Part shown: positions 16,389-26,002 of the stretch, in pieces
Layout of the letters: each line of letters opens with the position of its first letter
Position numbering within the stretch: position 1 is the first letter of the stretch
NCBI GenBank assembly: GCA_965228415.1
Contig: OZ245814.1
Span: forward strand, 1,364,001-1,428,000
Direction: 5' to 3'
DNA: 64,000 nt
Source of the DNA: Agaribacillus sp965228415
GTDB lineage: Bacteria > Bacteroidota > Bacteroidia > Cytophagales > Cyclobacteriaceae
Made by a program: the position numbers and the translations under genes
Notes under the pieces: generated by a model
Databases searched by the model: none
Told to the model about the DNA's origin: nothing
Seen by the model: the letters and a program-made list of their open reading frames with translations, nothing else

Positions 16389-18125
16389 ATGGAACGCAGA
16401 TTTTTTTTAAAATATGGTGCTTCAACCGCCTTAATACCGTCCCTGGCAATGCTGGATCATGACCCGGAACCCCATCACCCGCATGAAAAACCGCCAATAC
16501 CATATCCTGAAAATCCGGGCGCCCGGCTCGATATTTTGCTGCAGGGTAATGACAGAAGGTTGGAAAGTTACTTAAACGATCAGCACTGGCAGACAGGCGA
16601 TAAACGGTACGGAGGTGTAAAAAATAGCTATGGTATTTACAATGCTCATAGTACCGCCGGCTTTATCAGGACTTTCGGATGCTCTTTGGCCACGCCGGAG
16701 TCTGCCTACTACCGATCCGAAACTATGTTGGAACGAATGGTTTCGGCAGCGCAATATTTGTTAAAATCACAACATGCCGATGGGAGCATCGACCTGATCA
16801 CCACAAATTTCCATTCTACTCCTGATACAGGGTTCTTAGTTAATTGGCTGAGTCCCGTTTATGTAATTTTGGAAAGGGATCAATGGGATCAGTCGAAAGC
16901 CGTAAGAGCGCTGCTCCGCGAATTTCTTATGAGATCCGGTAAAACACTGCTGGTGGGTGGCATTCACACGCCGAATCACAGATGGGTGGTTTGCGCTGCC
17001 CTAGCCTGGCTTTATCATTTTGATCCCAATCAAAAATATGAAAACAGGATCGATAAGTGGCTGAGGGAAGGCATAGATATGGATCCGGACGGGCAGTATC
17101 ACGAAAAGAGCACATCCGTTTATTCACCGCTTTGCGATCGTGTTTTGATAACCATCGCCCGGTTTCTTGGCCGGCCGGAGTTGTATGATCCCGTAAGGAG
17201 AAATCTTGAAATGACGCTGTATTATCTTCACTCCAATGGCGAGGTAGTTACCGAAGCATCGGGTCGTCAGGATAAAGGGGAAGTGAGATATCCGGGACGT
17301 TATTATTATTCCTATATGTACATGGCGAGGTTGGATAATAATCCCAGGTTTTTTGCCATGACCAGCCTGATTGAAAGAACCAGGTTCACAGATGTAATCA
17401 CCTATTTAAATTACTTATTGGAAGACAGGGAGTTACTCGATTTTGAAACAAGCACTGAGAAAATACCAACCAATTATGAGAAAATGTTTGTTCATTCGGG
17501 GGTTTACCGTATTCGCAGGGAGCAATTGGATGCTACCATCATTCAAAATAATCCGACCTTTTTTACTTTCCATAAGGGTAATGCGGTATTGCAGGCAGTC
17601 CGGTTATCGGCAGCATTTTTTGGCAGGGGACAGTTTGTAGCACAGAAAGTGCTTAAAGAAAAAGGAAAATATCATTTGCAATGGAATCTGGAACGGGGTT
17701 ATTACCAACCCGTTTCAAAAAAACACCTTGCCAGAGACGGTGACTGGGAAAAAATGGATCAGGACAAACGCAAAATAAGTGAACTACAAAGCTTGCAAAT
17801 GAACGTTGAAATAGAAGAAAAGAACCAGGGTTTTGCACTGCATATTCATGTTAACGGTACAGATCATGTCCCAGTGGTTGTCGAACTGGGATTCAGGAAA
17901 GGGGGCAAACTGGAAGGAGTTGAAAAACTTGAAGATATAGCGCACGCTTATTTATCCAAGGGGACAGCGGGCAAGTATAAAATGGGCGGTGATGAAATAG
18001 AGATCGATATGGGACAGGCAGCGCATTCCTGGATACAATTAAGAGGCGCTTTGCCAAAACCTGATCTGGATTGCCTGTATCTCACCGGGTTTACCCCTTT
18101 TAAACAAACCATAAGGATCAGTTGA
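16389..18125 (+). CDS. Tat-type exported protein of unknown function, toroid-like
   Basis: 578 residues from the ATG at 16389; the frame runs upstream to a GTG at 16197, but 'MERRFFLKYGASTALIPSL' is a good exported-protein start. Regularly spaced helical stretches ('HRWVVCAALAWLYHF', 'YSPLCDRVLITIARFLG', 'MTLYYLHSNGEVVTEASGRQD') suggest an alpha/alpha-toroid as in polysaccharide lyases and heparinase II/III-type proteins, followed by a beta-rich C-terminal part (from about residue 370). Potential catalytic residues such as N/H in 'TPNHRW' and H in 'YHEKST' are present, but I cannot assign a family. It is divergent from the GMC pair, which suggests sugar or uronic-acid metabolism (inference). 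Confidence 0.6.
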   Translation: MERRFFLKYGASTALIPSLAMLDHDPEPHHPHEKPPIPYPENPGARLDILLQGNDRRLESYLNDQHWQTGDKRYGGVKNSYGIYNAHSTAGFIRTFGCSLATPESAYYRSETMLERMVSAAQYLLKSQHADGSIDLITTNFHSTPDTGFLVNWLSPVYVILERDQWDQSKAVRALLREFLMRSGKTLLVGGIHTPNHRWVVCAALAWLYHFDPNQKYENRIDKWLREGIDMDPDGQYHEKSTSVYSPLCDRVLITIARFLGRPELYDPVRRNLEMTLYYLHSNGEVVTEASGRQDKGEVRYPGRYYYSYMYMARLDNNPRFFAMTSLIERTRFTDVITYLNYLLEDRELLDFETSTEKIPTNYEKMFVHSGVYRIRREQLDATIIQNNPTFFTFHKGNAVLQAVRLSAAFFGRGQFVAQKVLKEKGKYHLQWNLERGYYQPVSKKHLARDGDWEKMDQDKRKISELQSLQMNVEIEEKNQGFALHIHVNGTDHVPVVVELGFRKGGKLEGVEKLEDIAHAYLSKGTAGKYKMGGDEIEIDMGQAAHSWIQLRGALPKPDLDCLYLTGFTPFKQTIRIS

Positions 18126-18333
18126 TCTATGTGCTTCAGGATTTGGCCGACATAAGGCCGAAAGCATTAAAAATTTATTCCCAATTTAAATTAACTGTCC
18201 CATTTTGGGACTATTGAAAAGGCAAAAACCAGGATTATCGCCATTTTAAGGGAATTACCTTCGTTTTTTAAGAGTTGGTATGGGAATTGGAAATGACAAA
18301 TCACAAAAAATTAATTACTAAACATTTAAAATC

Positions 18334-18468
18334 ATGAAAAAGATCGTATCAATTTTATTTATTTCCCTTGCCATTTTATCAACAAGCTGCTCTTACAAAA
18401 CTTGTGCAACTTATACCAAACACACCCCCCAAAAGATAAATAAAGCGGAATCAACGCAAAGGATGTAA
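18334..18468 (+). CDS. Small lipoprotein, 44 residues
   Basis: ATG at 18334, TAA at 18466-18468. The N-terminus is a complete lipoprotein signal, charged MKK then a hydrophobic stretch and 'LSTSC' lipobox with cysteine at residue 19. The mature part is only 26 residues, with a C-Y-K-T-C pattern ('CSYKTCATYTK') and a lysine-rich tail. Small Cys-xxxx-Cys 'CPTY/CATY' lipoproteins recur in Bacteroidota, of unknown role. It lies alone between the toroid gene and the minus-strand DUF4838 gene. Confidence 0.6.
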   Translation: MKKIVSILFISLAILSTSCSYKTCATYTKHTPQKINKAESTQRM

Positions 18469-18561
18469 TTACACGAGGAAGTTTCTATAGCTATTTTCCC
18501 TTGCCTAAGTATTAATCAGATGATTTGGGTTGAGGATCAAGGTTTGGATTTTACTATTAAA

Positions 18562-20838
18562 TCATTCCACCATTATCTCATCCACAAATATCCAACTACC
18601 CAGGCCGGTGCCGTGATGCCACACGGGCGCAGTCTCTATGTTGTCGGCGAGCACCTTCAGGTATCTGATTTTGGTAGGGTTGAATTCCGAATTGAAATAT
18701 TGAATATCATTGATTTTGCTATCTGGTTTGAGTGGACTTTCATTGACCACCTTTCCCAAAAGCCTGAAATCCTGCCCATTTAAAGAGCCATAATAAGAAA
18801 CACTTTTGGGAAAAAATACAATGTGATTGACCACCTGCAGAAACGCGCTAGAAACCTTGCTTACTTCAACCGCTTCTTCAAGGTTAATTACAGCTGCCAT
18901 ATCGTTTCCTTCAAAGCCTAGCCAGTTGGCATAAAAATTAGCGCCCCCGAGCGCGCCATCTGTCAGCGCCTGAGGATTTTCACCGGCATATTTTTTTGGC
19001 CTGGTGAGAAGTTCAACTTGTTTACCCGCTATTATATTCTTCTGCTGAGCACGCGTAAGGGTTTTATCATAAAACCCCAGGTATTCATCAATAGTATACC
19101 GCATTTCATTCATGGCAGTAATTTCCGCGGCCTCACAGGTCGATTTGAAGTCTGCCAGCCTCTTTTGGAGTCTTTCAGGCACCTGTTTCTTACCGGACTC
19201 ATCAACATTTACCAGGGCGAATTCATTGGAAGTATTCTGTCTGGATGCCTCCAAAATGGCGTAGTCCACTCCTAATCTTGCCCTTCTGACGCGTTGCAAT
19301 ACTTCCTGATTGTTGGCTACCAACTGCTCTGCTTCGTCAAACCATGCGTCATATTGATTCAATAGTTGGTGCTTCAGATACGATGAGAATGCCTGGGACG
19401 GATCTCCATACAGAAAAAGAAAGAAGGTGGAATCTTTTTGTATTTCTTCATGCACGGTTTGAATATATTTTTCAACATAAGGTGCGGCTTCCTGATAATA
19501 ACCATTCATAAATTCATTCATTACGGAATCAACAGAAATATCGGGATCCCACAACAGTTTGGCCGTCAAGTAAGAACGCAGCTCGAATAATTCACTGGGA
19601 TTATGGCTGTGTTGTTCAAAAATCCATTTGGCATTGTTGTCCCTAAAAAGCTGAATGTTAGGCTGGAGCGTATGGATGTTCGGAAACGGAGCAAGAAAGT
19701 TGGTGAACTGGGTCGTATAATCCCAAATCCTGATATTGCTGGTCTTTTTACCCCATGCTATCAGGTCATTGGCAAATGCCTCACATTTTTCCCCGATTGA
19801 GGCGCTTCGATCACATTCTATGGAACACAGGGTAATCAAAACATTCTCCTTTGGCTTAATGTGCTTTGGCGCCTTGCGGGTATATTGATATGCCAGGGTT
19901 GATATTTGTACATTGGGAAATGCTTCGGCGACTTTATTGACAAAAGTGATCATCGAGCCAGCGGGGGATTCTTCGTGATCATGAATGGCCTGGCAAGAAG
20001 CACATTGACAATATTGCTGGTTATCATCCTGGCTTACGGAAATCACCTTCGCATCGGGATTTTCCCGGAGCAATGCCGCTACCGTATCTCTTACGATATT
20101 AAACACCGCTTCGTTCGTAAGACAAAGCTGCGTAGGAACCCTCCGCTCACCTCTCAAGGCGTAATACTCCGGATGGGCTTTGTAATACTTGACCTTAGGT
20201 ACAAAGCGATGGAAAGTATGTACCCTTGCGGAAGGAACGTAGCCAGGGAAAGCTTCATAAGTCACTTTTCGCTTATCAGCAAATTCCTCATGCTGATAGT
20301 ATAATTGTGAATGAACAGTTCGCGTGGTAATCTCAGGTGTATACCTATAGTCTAAATTCTTCGCAATTGTGATTTTTTGCTGTTTAGGAACATCCTCTGC
20401 ATCCGGCGCATAAAACCGACAGCCAAGCTGATTTTCAAGAAATGTATAGACTGCATTCAATGTCGCTTTAGTGTCTCCACCGGCTATAATGAGCTGTTCC
20501 CCATCTGCCTTGATCAATACTTCCTCGCTATTCAGGCCCTTTCCTTCCACCTGGGAGGTGGCCCCAATCCAAATACCATTTCCTTCTTTTGCCGTTTCTT
20601 CTGAACTAACAACAAGCTCCACTCCGCTCATTTCCTGTAGGTAATTTTTCAAAACGGATGCTGCCTTCTTCTCATTCCCATCAGCTTCTTCGGGCAAAAT
20701 GATTTGGTACCCGGTATTCCCGCCATCCACCAGAATAATCTCCGAACTTTGACATGCAGTGATTAAAATTGCAAATCCACATAAGATCCGGGAACATAAG
20801 CGAGTAGTGAAGCTGAGGGGGTATATTGAAGTTGTCAT
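18562..20838 (-). CDS. DUF4838 lipoprotein with C-terminal F5/8-type carbohydrate-binding domain
   Basis: 758 residues with a signal ending in lipobox 'LITAC' (about residue 29). After an N-terminal domain resembling the alpha-glucuronidase/GH20 accessory fold ('AASVLKNYLQEMSGVELVV', 'TLNAVYTFLENQLGCRFYAPD'), the central DUF4838 barrel includes 'VISVSQDDNQQYCQCASCQ' and 'IRIWDYTTQF'. From about residue 620 a discoidin/F5-8C-like beta-sandwich ('DGALGGANFYANWLGFEGNDMAAVINL') closes the protein. DUF4838 proteins are predicted glycosidases acting on uronic-acid or N-acetyl sugars, but no activity can be assigned here. A CxC(x2)C cluster near residue 280 is notable. The gene is transcribed alone. 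Confidence 0.82.
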   Translation of the reverse strand: MTTSIYPLSFTTRLCSRILCGFAILITACQSSEIILVDGGNTGYQIILPEEADGNEKKAASVLKNYLQEMSGVELVVSSEETAKEGNGIWIGATSQVEGKGLNSEEVLIKADGEQLIIAGGDTKATLNAVYTFLENQLGCRFYAPDAEDVPKQQKITIAKNLDYRYTPEITTRTVHSQLYYQHEEFADKRKVTYEAFPGYVPSARVHTFHRFVPKVKYYKAHPEYYALRGERRVPTQLCLTNEAVFNIVRDTVAALLRENPDAKVISVSQDDNQQYCQCASCQAIHDHEESPAGSMITFVNKVAEAFPNVQISTLAYQYTRKAPKHIKPKENVLITLCSIECDRSASIGEKCEAFANDLIAWGKKTSNIRIWDYTTQFTNFLAPFPNIHTLQPNIQLFRDNNAKWIFEQHSHNPSELFELRSYLTAKLLWDPDISVDSVMNEFMNGYYQEAAPYVEKYIQTVHEEIQKDSTFFLFLYGDPSQAFSSYLKHQLLNQYDAWFDEAEQLVANNQEVLQRVRRARLGVDYAILEASRQNTSNEFALVNVDESGKKQVPERLQKRLADFKSTCEAAEITAMNEMRYTIDEYLGFYDKTLTRAQQKNIIAGKQVELLTRPKKYAGENPQALTDGALGGANFYANWLGFEGNDMAAVINLEEAVEVSKVSSAFLQVVNHIVFFPKSVSYYGSLNGQDFRLLGKVVNESPLKPDSKINDIQYFNSEFNPTKIRYLKVLADNIETAPVWHHGTGLGSWIFVDEIMVE

Positions 20839-21399
20839 AATAGTTGGATTAGTAAGTGACTCAATTTACTAATTCTTATGAATTTAAAATAACCATTTGT
20901 TGGAGACCGTAATTGCCTTATGTGTTCAGACATTTTGTTGTCCTTTCCTGCCTGGCAGAGGATAAATAATTGTTGATATGTATTAGAAGCGTTATTTGGA
21001 ATGAATTCAGGCATTTTCCGGGTTATCCCTATCCATTTTAGCATCGTTATAACACCCAATAGTCATGCGGCCATTAAATCAACCCTGGTCTTTGTAGCCA
21101 ATTTCACTATTGACAATTTCATTAATTTAGTTTGGATGCATAATAAATGTTAAAATTCAATTCGAATATCCGTAACTGCTGATAATTAAAGATAAAACCT
21201 TATATTGAACCCAATAGGGTTCTATGAATATGTATAGTTTAACAGCTCATTGTAATAGTGAAGAAGCCTGCCGGAACAATGGTTAATAAATGGTTCAGGG
21301 CTAAAGGAAACAGGGACGCTAAACATATCCTTGAAGTCGTAATTGAAATGGATGAGAGTTATTCAATTAATATAAATGGTAAGTAAGTAATCTATCAAT
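20839..21399. other. Intergenic, 561 bp, between divergent genes
   Basis: Holds the promoters of DUF4838 (minus) and GH92 (plus). GAACCC-AATA-GGGTTC at 21207-21222 is a perfect 6-bp inverted repeat about 180 bp before the GH92 start and may be an operator or leader stem. A 35-codon plus-strand frame at 21279-21386, ending 13 nt before the GH92 ATG, matches nothing I know and may be chance or a leader peptide. Confidence 0.45.
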
Positions 21400-23655
21400 A
21401 TGCAATATAATCTTTCAATACTGGTGCTCTTTTGTGCCTGTCTCTTTTCTTGTACAACGCAAAGTACAAAAAGCCCCATTGAGTATGTTAACTCATTTAT
21501 TGGTTCAACAGGTGCGAGCGACTCTGATTATGGCGGAACCATCCCATCGGTTGCACCCCCATTTGCCATGACACAATGGAGCGCCATGACTCGTGAGAAC
21601 TACATTAGCAGCAATCCATATAATTATAGGGACTCATCAATAATCGGTTTTATTGGAACGCATCAACCCGCCATTTGGATGGGAGATTATGGATTCATCT
21701 CGTTTCTTCCCTCAACCGGAAAGGTAAAAATATCAGCAAAAGACAGGGCATTGAGGTTTAAACATACAGAAGAAAAGGCTTCTCCTTACTTTTACTCGGT
21801 GCAGACAACCACGGAAAATGGTGGGCAAATTAAAACTGAAATGGCTTCCACCCTTCGATGCGCGATTTTTAACATCTCCTTACCGCCCGGAAATGAAAAT
21901 CATATCTTTGTTGAAGCCAGTCGAAAAATATCGGATCAGAAAGAATTTGTTGGATCCATTCGCATTCTGCCAGAATCCAATGAGATTATCGGATATAATT
22001 CAGACCGTTACTCTTACATGCTGGGGCCTGATTTACCAAATTTCAAAGGATATTTTGTTATGCAGTTTTCAAAACCCTTTACCCGGTCGGGCCTGTGGGA
22101 AGGCGATCAGCTTCTCGAAGGTGCTACGGAAAGAAAAGGAGACCATATCGGGGGATACGTTTATTTTGATATGGGAGAAGACGAGATTGTCCAGGTTAAA
22201 ATTGCGACATCGTTTATAAGCATAGAACAGGCTCGTCAAAACCTCAGTAATGAAATCCCGGCATGGGATTTCGATCAGGTTGTCATTGAAAATAAAGCTG
22301 AATGGGAAAAATATTTTGACCGTGTAATTGTCGAAAGTGATGATGAAGATCAGAAAACCTGCTTTTACACTGCTTTACATCGAACCTTACAATATCCGCG
22401 TATTTTTTCAGAATACGGAAAATACTACAGCGCCTTTGATGATACAATTCATGTAGGGGATAGTTATAATGATTATTCGCTTTGGGATACTTTCAGGGCG
22501 CAACACCCCTGGCTAACATTGGTTGCTCCTGAGCATGTAAATCCAATGATTCAGTCGCTCTTGCAAATGTACGATGAAGGAGGTTGGATGCCCAAATGGC
22601 CAAATCCCACGTATTCTAATATAATGATCGGAACGCATGCCGATGCCGTGGTTGCTGATGCATTTGTTAAAAACTTCAGAGACTATGACCTGGATAAAGC
22701 TTACGCAGCGGTTTATAAAAACGCAATGACTCCTCCTGATGATGACACAACAATGCGCTGGGCTGACCGGGAGAAAACCAAATTGTATGAAGGTCGGGGT
22801 GGTTTGACGTATTATAAAGAAAAGGGATATATTCCTGCCGATAAAACTGCAGAATCGGTTTCACGAACATTGGAGTTTGCTTATGATGACTTCTGTGTGG
22901 CACAAATTGCCAAAGGATTGGGCAAAGCAGATGATTACAACTATTTTTTAGAACGAAGTAAAAATTACAGGAATATTTACGATCCTGAAACCGGGTTTAT
23001 GAGTGCCAGAAATTTTGATGGTACTTTTGTTCAAGAAATAAAAGCCAGGATTGATGAGGTGGAACAGGTGGTGGAAGAAGGAATTACAGAAGGTGGCCGG
23101 TGGACCTATCTGTTTTGTGTCATGCAAGATGTTGAAGGGCTTATTTCATTAACAGGCGGGAGAGAAAAATTTATAAGTTTGCTTGATCAGAATTTTAATG
23201 AAGGACATTTCCAACATCGAAACGAACCCGGACATCATTTTATTTATCTCTACAATTATGCCGGAGAGCCTTCAAAAACCCAGGAGAAAATATGGGAACA
23301 CACGCCCTTGAATTATCGGAATGCCCCGGACGGGTTATCCGGAAATGATGATTGTGGTCAAATGTCTGCCTGGCTAATATTCAGTAGCATGGGATTTTAC
23401 CCTGTTTGCCCTGGAAGCGGAGAGTACGTTATCGGCTCCCCGTTGTATTCTAAAATAGTACTAAATCTCCCGGAACCTTATCATAAAAAAGTTACCATTA
23501 GCGCAAAAGGTGTAGACGAGGGAAAAAAATATATCCGATCATTGACAATGGACGGAAAACCCATTACAAAACCATTTATAAGTCATGCCGATATAGTGTC
23601 ATGTGATGAGCTCGTTTTTGAAATGTCTGCAACACCAACAGATTGGGGTAAGTGA
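21400..23655 (+). CDS. GH92 alpha-mannosidase-type lipoprotein (orphan)
   Basis: 751 residues, close to the family's usual size. The signal peptide ends in lipobox 'LFSC' (C18). The GH92 beta-sandwich begins with 'EYVNSFIGSTGASDSDYGGTIPSVAPPFAM', a variant of the family's start VNPFIGT...G...PGA..PFGM. The catalytic half carries 'SLWDTFRAQHPWLTL', 'EGGWMPKWPNPTY', 'TLEFAYDDF', 'NEPGHH' (N608, E609) and 'GNDDCGQMSAW' (D650, D651), all GH92 landmarks, and ends with the C-terminal beta-strand domain. GH92 enzymes are calcium-dependent exo-alpha-mannosidases. It differs in places from the Sus locus B copy (for example 'EGGRW' instead of 'EGNSW'), so linkage specificity may differ. No SusC/D partner is adjacent. 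Confidence 0.92.
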   Translation: MQYNLSILVLFCACLFSCTTQSTKSPIEYVNSFIGSTGASDSDYGGTIPSVAPPFAMTQWSAMTRENYISSNPYNYRDSSIIGFIGTHQPAIWMGDYGFISFLPSTGKVKISAKDRALRFKHTEEKASPYFYSVQTTTENGGQIKTEMASTLRCAIFNISLPPGNENHIFVEASRKISDQKEFVGSIRILPESNEIIGYNSDRYSYMLGPDLPNFKGYFVMQFSKPFTRSGLWEGDQLLEGATERKGDHIGGYVYFDMGEDEIVQVKIATSFISIEQARQNLSNEIPAWDFDQVVIENKAEWEKYFDRVIVESDDEDQKTCFYTALHRTLQYPRIFSEYGKYYSAFDDTIHVGDSYNDYSLWDTFRAQHPWLTLVAPEHVNPMIQSLLQMYDEGGWMPKWPNPTYSNIMIGTHADAVVADAFVKNFRDYDLDKAYAAVYKNAMTPPDDDTTMRWADREKTKLYEGRGGLTYYKEKGYIPADKTAESVSRTLEFAYDDFCVAQIAKGLGKADDYNYFLERSKNYRNIYDPETGFMSARNFDGTFVQEIKARIDEVEQVVEEGITEGGRWTYLFCVMQDVEGLISLTGGREKFISLLDQNFNEGHFQHRNEPGHHFIYLYNYAGEPSKTQEKIWEHTPLNYRNAPDGLSGNDDCGQMSAWLIFSSMGFYPVCPGSGEYVIGSPLYSKIVLNLPEPYHKKVTISAKGVDEGKKYIRSLTMDGKPITKPFISHADIVSCDELVFEMSATPTDWGK

Positions 23656-23972
23656 GTTGTCTAATTTAGTAATCACCAGGTAAAAGGTTTGTGTCATTGC
23701 CTTTGCAAAAGTTTACTCCCTTTAGAATTATAATTTATTAATTTTCCCAATCCTATAGCTGTTATATCCACTTATTTAAGTCAATTTGATCTTCTCATGT
23801 ACGTTTTAGAAATTTTGCGCAACAGATGAGGAATCTATTAGAAATAATTGATTCAAGCAATCTTTTTGTCAGGGTTTACCCTGATAGCTCAATATCAAGG
23901 ATTTCCGGGTTTTAAATCCCAGTTATAATCGTCAATTTTGAGTAAATTTGTTACGGATCAAACCCGCCTAAC
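23656..23972 (+). promoter_or_regulatory. Intergenic, 317 bp, with promoter box of the TPR kinase
   Basis: TAAATTTG at 23943-23950 fits the -7 consensus TAnnTTTG and lies 22 nt before the ATG; the -33 region is not clear. TCAGGG-TTTA-CCCTGA at 23869-23884 is a perfect 6-bp inverted repeat about 60 bp upstream of it, a candidate operator or the stem of a terminator for the GH92 gene. Otherwise AT-rich and empty. Confidence 0.4.
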
Positions 23973-25991
23973 ATGAGAAGATGCCAATTTGTTATCGGAT
24001 GTCTTGTGTCTTTCATTTTTTTTCAAGCTACAGCCCTGGCACAAAATCAGGCGCTGATCGACAGTCTTAAAAATTTTATAGCCCATCAGCCCGATGATAC
24101 CTTAAAAATAAAAACCATCAATGCCCTTACCTGGCAACTGATCATCACCCGGCAACAAACCAAGCTGGCAAAACAATATGCGGATAGTGGCAGACGCTTG
24201 AGTGAGCAATTAAATTATCAATTTGGCATTGCTAAATCCCATTATTATTACGGGGTAATTGGCCGGCTTGAAGGTGATTATTATGAGGCGCTCAACCATT
24301 TTGATCAGTATAATGCCTATGCCACCAGCCGGGGAGATAGAATTAATGTCGCCAATGGTCTCTACCATATGGCGGTCATTAACAGTTTCCAGGGCAATTA
24401 CGAAAAAAGTCTGGATATTCATTATAGGATTCTTAAAATCTACGAAGAAGAGCAGGATGAATACAGCATAGCAACCACGCTGAATAGCATTGGCATAATA
24501 CATTTCAGACTAAAAAACTATGATGAGGCGATCAAACATTATAATCACGCCATTGCCATCATGACCAAATTGGAGGAAGAAATCGATATTGCCGATGGAC
24601 TGCACAATCTGGGCAATGTATATGCTACTATGGGACAATACGAGAAAGCTATAACACATTATACCCGTGCGCTGGCAATAGATGAAAAATTAGGCAATCA
24701 ATGGGGCATCGCCTATCAAAAAGAAAATCTTGGTCTGGTCTACTCCGACATGGGCAATCTCCGTCAAGCGCTGAATTACCAAAAAGAAGCATTGGAAATC
24801 AGAAAAGCATTGGGCCAAAAGAAAGAAATTGCAATGAGTAACAATAAGGTTGGATTTGTTCTTTCCGAAATGAACCAAAACCAACAGGCCGTAGGACATT
24901 TTCTGGAAGGAGCTCGTATTGCAAAAGAAATTGGATCAAATCCCGATTTAAAAGACAGTTATGAATTCTTGTCCAGGGCTTATGCAAAATTGGGCAATTA
25001 TAAAAAAGCCTATGAAAATCACAAGCAATATAGCCACGTACAGGACAGCATTTTTAATCAGACCAGTGCGCAACAAATCAATGAATTAAAGGCGCGCTAT
25101 GAAGCCGAGAAAAAAGAACAGGAAATCCAATTATTGACTAGCGAAAAGAAAATCCAGGGTGTAGAAATTGCGCAACAGAAAGCCATTAAAAACGGATTTA
25201 TCATGGGTTCCATACTATTACTGATATTAATTGTTGTTTTATATGTCGCATATAAAAACAGAATACAGGCCATCAGACTTATCAATAAACAAAAACAGGA
25301 AATTAATAGCCAAAAAATAAAAGAGCTGGAGAATAACCAAAAACTTTTTGCCCTGGACGCCATGATATCCGGCCAGGAAGCAGAAAGAAAAAGAATTGCA
25401 AGCGACCTCCATGATGGGTTGGGTGTTTTGCTTTCAACGGCCCAAATGCACTTCAACAGTGTCGACAACAAAATAGATCATCCCAATGGCGTCGCGATGT
25501 ATGGCAAAGCCAATGCCCTGCTCGATGAGGCGTGTATCGAGGTAAGAAAAATAGCCCATAATATGATGCCGGGTTCTTTATTGAAACTTGGGCTGGTGCC
25601 GGCATTAAATGATTTGTGCGAAAAACTCAAAAAAAAAGATGAACTGGAAATATCCTTAGAAGCATTTGAAATGGATCATCGTTTTAAGGAAACCGCTGAA
25701 ATTACCATTTATCGATTAATCCAGGAAATGCTTAATAACGTCATTAAACATGCCAAGGCCAGTGAAGTCATTGTTCAGTTGATGAATAACAATGAAAATT
25801 TCAATATTACAGTGGAAGACAACGGCATTGGTTTTAATGTTTACGAGGCCCTCAATAGCGGGGGAATGGGTTTAAAGAGCATTGAATCCAGGGTCAAATA
25901 CCTGAATGGAAATTTAAATATTGTTTCAGAACAGGGAAAAGGAACATCGGTAACAGTTGATATCGATAGAAAAGTATTGTTTAAAGAATAA
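23973..25991 (+). CDS. TPR sensor histidine kinase (NarX/LuxR-partner HisKA_3 type)
   Basis: 672 residues. A signal peptide (1-24, ending ALAQ) is followed by 7-8 TPR repeats (about 45-345; e.g. 'ALNHFDQYNAYATSRGDRINVANGLYHMAVI') in the periplasm, a transmembrane helix about 410-428, a short coiled coil, and a HisKA_3 dimerisation box 'ERKRIASDLHDGLGVLLS' with phospho-acceptor H480. The HATPase domain has 'DNGIGFN' and 'GGMGLKSIESRVKYL'. This is the NarX-like kinase type that phosphorylates the response regulator encoded 11 nt downstream. TPR periplasmic domains often sense protein or envelope signals, unlike the propeller sensors of PULs. Confidence 0.93.
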   Translation: MRRCQFVIGCLVSFIFFQATALAQNQALIDSLKNFIAHQPDDTLKIKTINALTWQLIITRQQTKLAKQYADSGRRLSEQLNYQFGIAKSHYYYGVIGRLEGDYYEALNHFDQYNAYATSRGDRINVANGLYHMAVINSFQGNYEKSLDIHYRILKIYEEEQDEYSIATTLNSIGIIHFRLKNYDEAIKHYNHAIAIMTKLEEEIDIADGLHNLGNVYATMGQYEKAITHYTRALAIDEKLGNQWGIAYQKENLGLVYSDMGNLRQALNYQKEALEIRKALGQKKEIAMSNNKVGFVLSEMNQNQQAVGHFLEGARIAKEIGSNPDLKDSYEFLSRAYAKLGNYKKAYENHKQYSHVQDSIFNQTSAQQINELKARYEAEKKEQEIQLLTSEKKIQGVEIAQQKAIKNGFIMGSILLLILIVVLYVAYKNRIQAIRLINKQKQEINSQKIKELENNQKLFALDAMISGQEAERKRIASDLHDGLGVLLSTAQMHFNSVDNKIDHPNGVAMYGKANALLDEACIEVRKIAHNMMPGSLLKLGLVPALNDLCEKLKKKDELEISLEAFEMDHRFKETAEITIYRLIQEMLNNVIKHAKASEVIVQLMNNNENFNITVEDNGIGFNVYEALNSGGMGLKSIESRVKYLNGNLNIVSEQGKGTSVTVDIDRKVLFKE

Positions 25992-26002
25992 CTTCAAACA
26001 GC

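Noticed and set aside
18197..18211. GTCCCA/TGGGAC hairpin after the toroid gene
   Set aside because: A 6-bp stem with no U tract; insufficient for a terminator call.
18520..18783. 87-residue plus-strand ORF at the end of DUF4838
   Set aside because: Lies antisense to the well-supported F5/8C domain coding sequence.
20835..21059. 74-residue minus-strand ORF upstream of DUF4838
   Set aside because: No codon or motif support, and it overlaps the intergenic promoter region of the DUF4838 gene.
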